Below, in pieces: positions 46,947 through 48,826 of a stretch of DNA of 48,826 nt. The position numbers and the translations under genes were made by a program. The notes under the pieces are model-generated. The model searched no databases. It was not told where the DNA came from and saw only the letters and a list, made by a program, of their open reading frames with translations. The DNA is from a virus, in IMG/VR virus record IMGVR_UViG_3300044638_001853, positions 1-48,826 of that record, one strand, 5' to 3'. Numbering within the stretch: the stretch's first letter is position 1; each line of letters starts with the position of its first letter.

Positions 46947-47590
46947 GGCTCGTCGTCCGAGACCCGCGCGCTCGTTGCAACCATCCCGCCCTGATAGAGA
47001 GCGATGTTCGAGTTGATCACCTCGCGGATCTCGTCGAGGATTACCCCGCCCTCGACGTTGACCTCGGCTGCGTTCTTCCCGATCACGCGCTGCCCGAGTT
47101 CGACTTCGAGCTTGAGCCTCAGGAGCAGGTCGAGCTTCTGCGACAAGGTTGCGAGCATGTCGTCCACGACTTCCTTCGCGATGACTTCCCCGGCCTCGCG
47201 CTCGTTCTTCGCGCGGGCGAGCCGGATCTGCTCGCGCATCAACTCGGCTTTGAGTTCGGCGAGGTTCTTCGTCGCCGTGTCCTTGCCGATCACGTTCTCC
47301 GCGCAGAACTGCTGCCACGCGACGAGGTTCTCCCGGCGACCGTCCTCATGCTTCGCGGGCGCGTTTGGGAAGCGGGCGCGCGCGTCGTAAACTGCCTGAC
47401 GCGAGAGACCGAGTTCCTTCGCAAGCGTCGTCGTGTCCTTGACCCAGCCGTCCGACTGCTCGGACTGAAACTCGATCATCGCCTTGCGATCCGCAGCCGT
47501 CATGGTCTTGCCCGCCTTCAGCTTTGAGGCGATGTTCGCGAGGTTTTTCCGCGCGAGGAGTTCGGAAGGTGACTGCGGCGTGTCGGTCAC
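46943..47590 (-). CDS. terS: Terminase small subunit (Part B)
   Basis: This 215-residue protein uses a GTG start at 47590 that overlaps the methyltransferase stop as GTGA. The helix-turn-helix is KDTTTLAKELGLSRQAVYDA, close to the Nu1-type DNA-binding domain. After it come charged coils (LKAELMREQIRLARAKNERE) and KLDLLLRLKLEVELGQRVIG. Paired with a GpA-type large terminase, this is the expected small subunit, although the two are separated by the glycosyltransferase and methyltransferase genes. Confidence 0.75.
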   Translation of the reverse strand: MTDTPQSPSELLARKNLANIASKLKAGKTMTAADRKAMIEFQSEQSDGWVKDTTTLAKELGLSRQAVYDARARFPNAPAKHEDGRRENLVAWQQFCAENVIGKDTATKNLAELKAELMREQIRLARAKNEREAGEVIAKEVVDDMLATLSQKLDLLLRLKLEVELGQRVIGKNAAEVNVEGGVILDEIREVINSNIALYQGGMVATSARVSDDEP

Positions 47591-48771
47591 AGCTTGATTG
47601 GCGTCTTGCCGGTTGCATCCGCCCAGCGTTGAAGCGCGACGGCGACGTAGTTTGGACTGATCTCGATGGCGCGCGCTTTGCGCCCGAGCTGCTCGCACGC
47701 CATGATCGTCGTGCCACTGCCACTAAATGGCTCGTAAACCACGTCGGCGGATTTCGTGTGATTGCCGATTGCGTACACCCACATCTCGACCGGCTTCATG
47801 GTTGGATGCTCGCGGGAAGCCTTTGGCCGGTCGAAGTCCCAAACCGTCGTCTTCGTCCGGTCGCTGTTCTTTAGCCGGTCGCCGGGTTTCCATCCGAACA
47901 GGATCGGCTCGTGTTTGTAGTGGTACTCCGAGTGCCCCATTACCATCGAGTCCTTGTTCCAGACCATGACCTGCCGTAGATATCCACGCCCCTTCCAGTC
48001 GTTGAAAAATACGCCGTGCAGCGGACCCGCCGGGACCGTTGCGACCCAGTAGGCTCCGGCACGCGAAACGGCGTCTGCCGCGTCGAACCACTGCTTGCAC
48101 ATCTTCGCCAGAGTCTCCTCGTCCACATCGTCGTTCTCGACCTTGAGCGCGTCCTTCGTCTTGCCGACGTAGGCGACGCCGTAGGGTGGGTCAGTGATGA
48201 CCATGTCAGCGAGCCCCCCCCCAATCACGCGGCGGGCGTCATCGAGCTTCGACGAGTCGCCGCACAGTAGCCGGTGCTCGCCTAGTTGCCAAAGCTGCCC
48301 CGGCTCCACGCCCCACTTCGCCCGAAGCTCGTCGGCCTTGTCGATCTGCGGCTCCGCATCGACCTCGGAGTCCCCGACAAGGTCGGAGGAAATCTTTGCC
48401 AGCTCCTGCTCGGTAAAGCCGAGATCCGCGAGGTCTTGACCGGCGTCGAGGAGCGACTTTAGCACCTCGTCCAGCTTTTCGTCCCACTCCGCCAGCTCCG
48501 CCGTCCGGTTGTCCGCGATGGCGAACGCGGTCGCCTCCACGCCGGTCAGCTCGGTCCTCGTCGCGCTGATCTCGGTCCAGCCGAGTTCCTGTGCTGCCGT
48601 GAGCGTGCCGTTGCCGGCGAGAACGATTCCCTTTGCGTCGATGACGATTGGCTTTTGCTGACCAAACTTCCGGAGCGACGCCTTGATCGCGTCGAGGTTT
48701 CTGCGCGAGTGTTTGCGCACGTTCGACGGGTCGAGGGACAGGTCCGCGACCTTGATGCTTTCGATTTTCAT
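47587..48771 (-). CDS. ParB-like nuclease domain fused to DNA methyltransferase
   Basis: This 394-residue fusion has a ParB/Sulfiredoxin-like domain (residues 5-100: LSLDPSNVRKHSRRNLDAIK; IVLAGNGTLTAAQELGW) and a DNA methyltransferase (about 150-394). The catalytic motif is DPPY (194-197, in VITDPPYGVAYVG) and the SAM motif is FSGSG (349-353, in YEPFSGSGTTIMACEQLGRK). DPPY before FxGxG marks a beta-class amino-methyltransferase, which methylates N6 of adenine or N4 of cytosine. This fusion is common in phages next to terminase genes. It probably protects phage DNA; the target site is unknown. Confidence 0.9.
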   Translation of the reverse strand: MKIESIKVADLSLDPSNVRKHSRRNLDAIKASLRKFGQQKPIVIDAKGIVLAGNGTLTAAQELGWTEISATRTELTGVEATAFAIADNRTAELAEWDEKLDEVLKSLLDAGQDLADLGFTEQELAKISSDLVGDSEVDAEPQIDKADELRAKWGVEPGQLWQLGEHRLLCGDSSKLDDARRVIGGGLADMVITDPPYGVAYVGKTKDALKVENDDVDEETLAKMCKQWFDAADAVSRAGAYWVATVPAGPLHGVFFNDWKGRGYLRQVMVWNKDSMVMGHSEYHYKHEPILFGWKPGDRLKNSDRTKTTVWDFDRPKASREHPTMKPVEMWVYAIGNHTKSADVVYEPFSGSGTTIMACEQLGRKARAIEISPNYVAVALQRWADATGKTPIKL

Positions 48772-48826
48772 TTGTAAAGATTTGTAAAAAAGTGAAACGC
48801 GTTTTTTTACGCTAGGTCGCTTAACC
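48772..48826 (-). promoter_or_regulatory. Leader of the ParB-methyltransferase gene
   Basis: The 55 bases before the gene hold two direct copies of TTTGTAAA (48776-48788) and the perfect palindrome AAACGCGTTT (48795-48804), followed by a T tract on the plus strand. There is no Shine-Dalgarno sequence at the ATG. An operator or promoter is plausible. The upstream gene lies beyond the window. Confidence 0.35.

Overview
The window is tailed-phage DNA from end to end. I see no bacterial housekeeping gene, no rRNA and no integrase. It appears to hold two different phages joined inside a shared tail-fibre gene. Early and late genes of both parts start behind A/C-rich leaders without a clear Shine-Dalgarno sequence. 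This suggests hosts that rely little on that signal (Bacteroidota and Verrucomicrobiota are examples), but the host cannot be named from the sequence.

Part A (about 1-36,422) reads as one complete podovirus-like genome if its ends are joined. Late genes run on the minus strand: small terminase, large terminase, portal, scaffold, DUF5309-type major capsid protein, head-tail proteins, two paralogous small proteins and a tail fibre that runs off position 1. If the sequence is read on from 36,422 downwards, the fibre finishes in frame at 35,875. It is followed by a small beta-rich protein, two holin candidates, small basic proteins, an endonuclease VII-like nuclease, a tail nozzle protein, a GNAT-like protein and three large putative DNA-ejection proteins ending at 25,447. 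Early genes run on the plus strand from 12,175 to 25,310: small accessory proteins, an exported endolysin, a DUF1599 protein, a Sak3/DUF1071 annealing protein, an SSB-like protein, a PD-(D/E)XK exonuclease, a methyltransferase-like protein, DnaB helicase, two HNH nucleases and a metallophosphoesterase. A structure-rich non-coding segment (11,386-12,174) separates the two divergent arms, and a tRNA-Thr sits where they converge.

Part B (about 36,423-48,826) is visibly richer in GC and carries a second, lambda-type packaging module on the minus strand: ParB-methyltransferase fusion, small terminase, glycosyltransferase, SAM methyltransferase, GpA-type large terminase, gpW-like protein, an unusually long portal fusion, and a 1,620-residue fibre. 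The last third of that fibre matches the Part A fibre at about 94% nucleotide identity. Two unrelated terminase-portal sets make a single virus unlikely. A chimeric contig or a recombinant between two phages are the leading explanations.

The most interesting local signals are: an HNH-AP2 nuclease gene whose C-terminus is a recoded copy of the tail of the adjacent metallophosphoesterase; a compact promoter-RNA-terminator unit at 14,961-15,095 with competing stems; the portal fusion; a tandem 20-base repeat where an endonuclease VII-like gene meets its neighbour; and a small minus-strand gene (17,261-17,425) inside the early operon.
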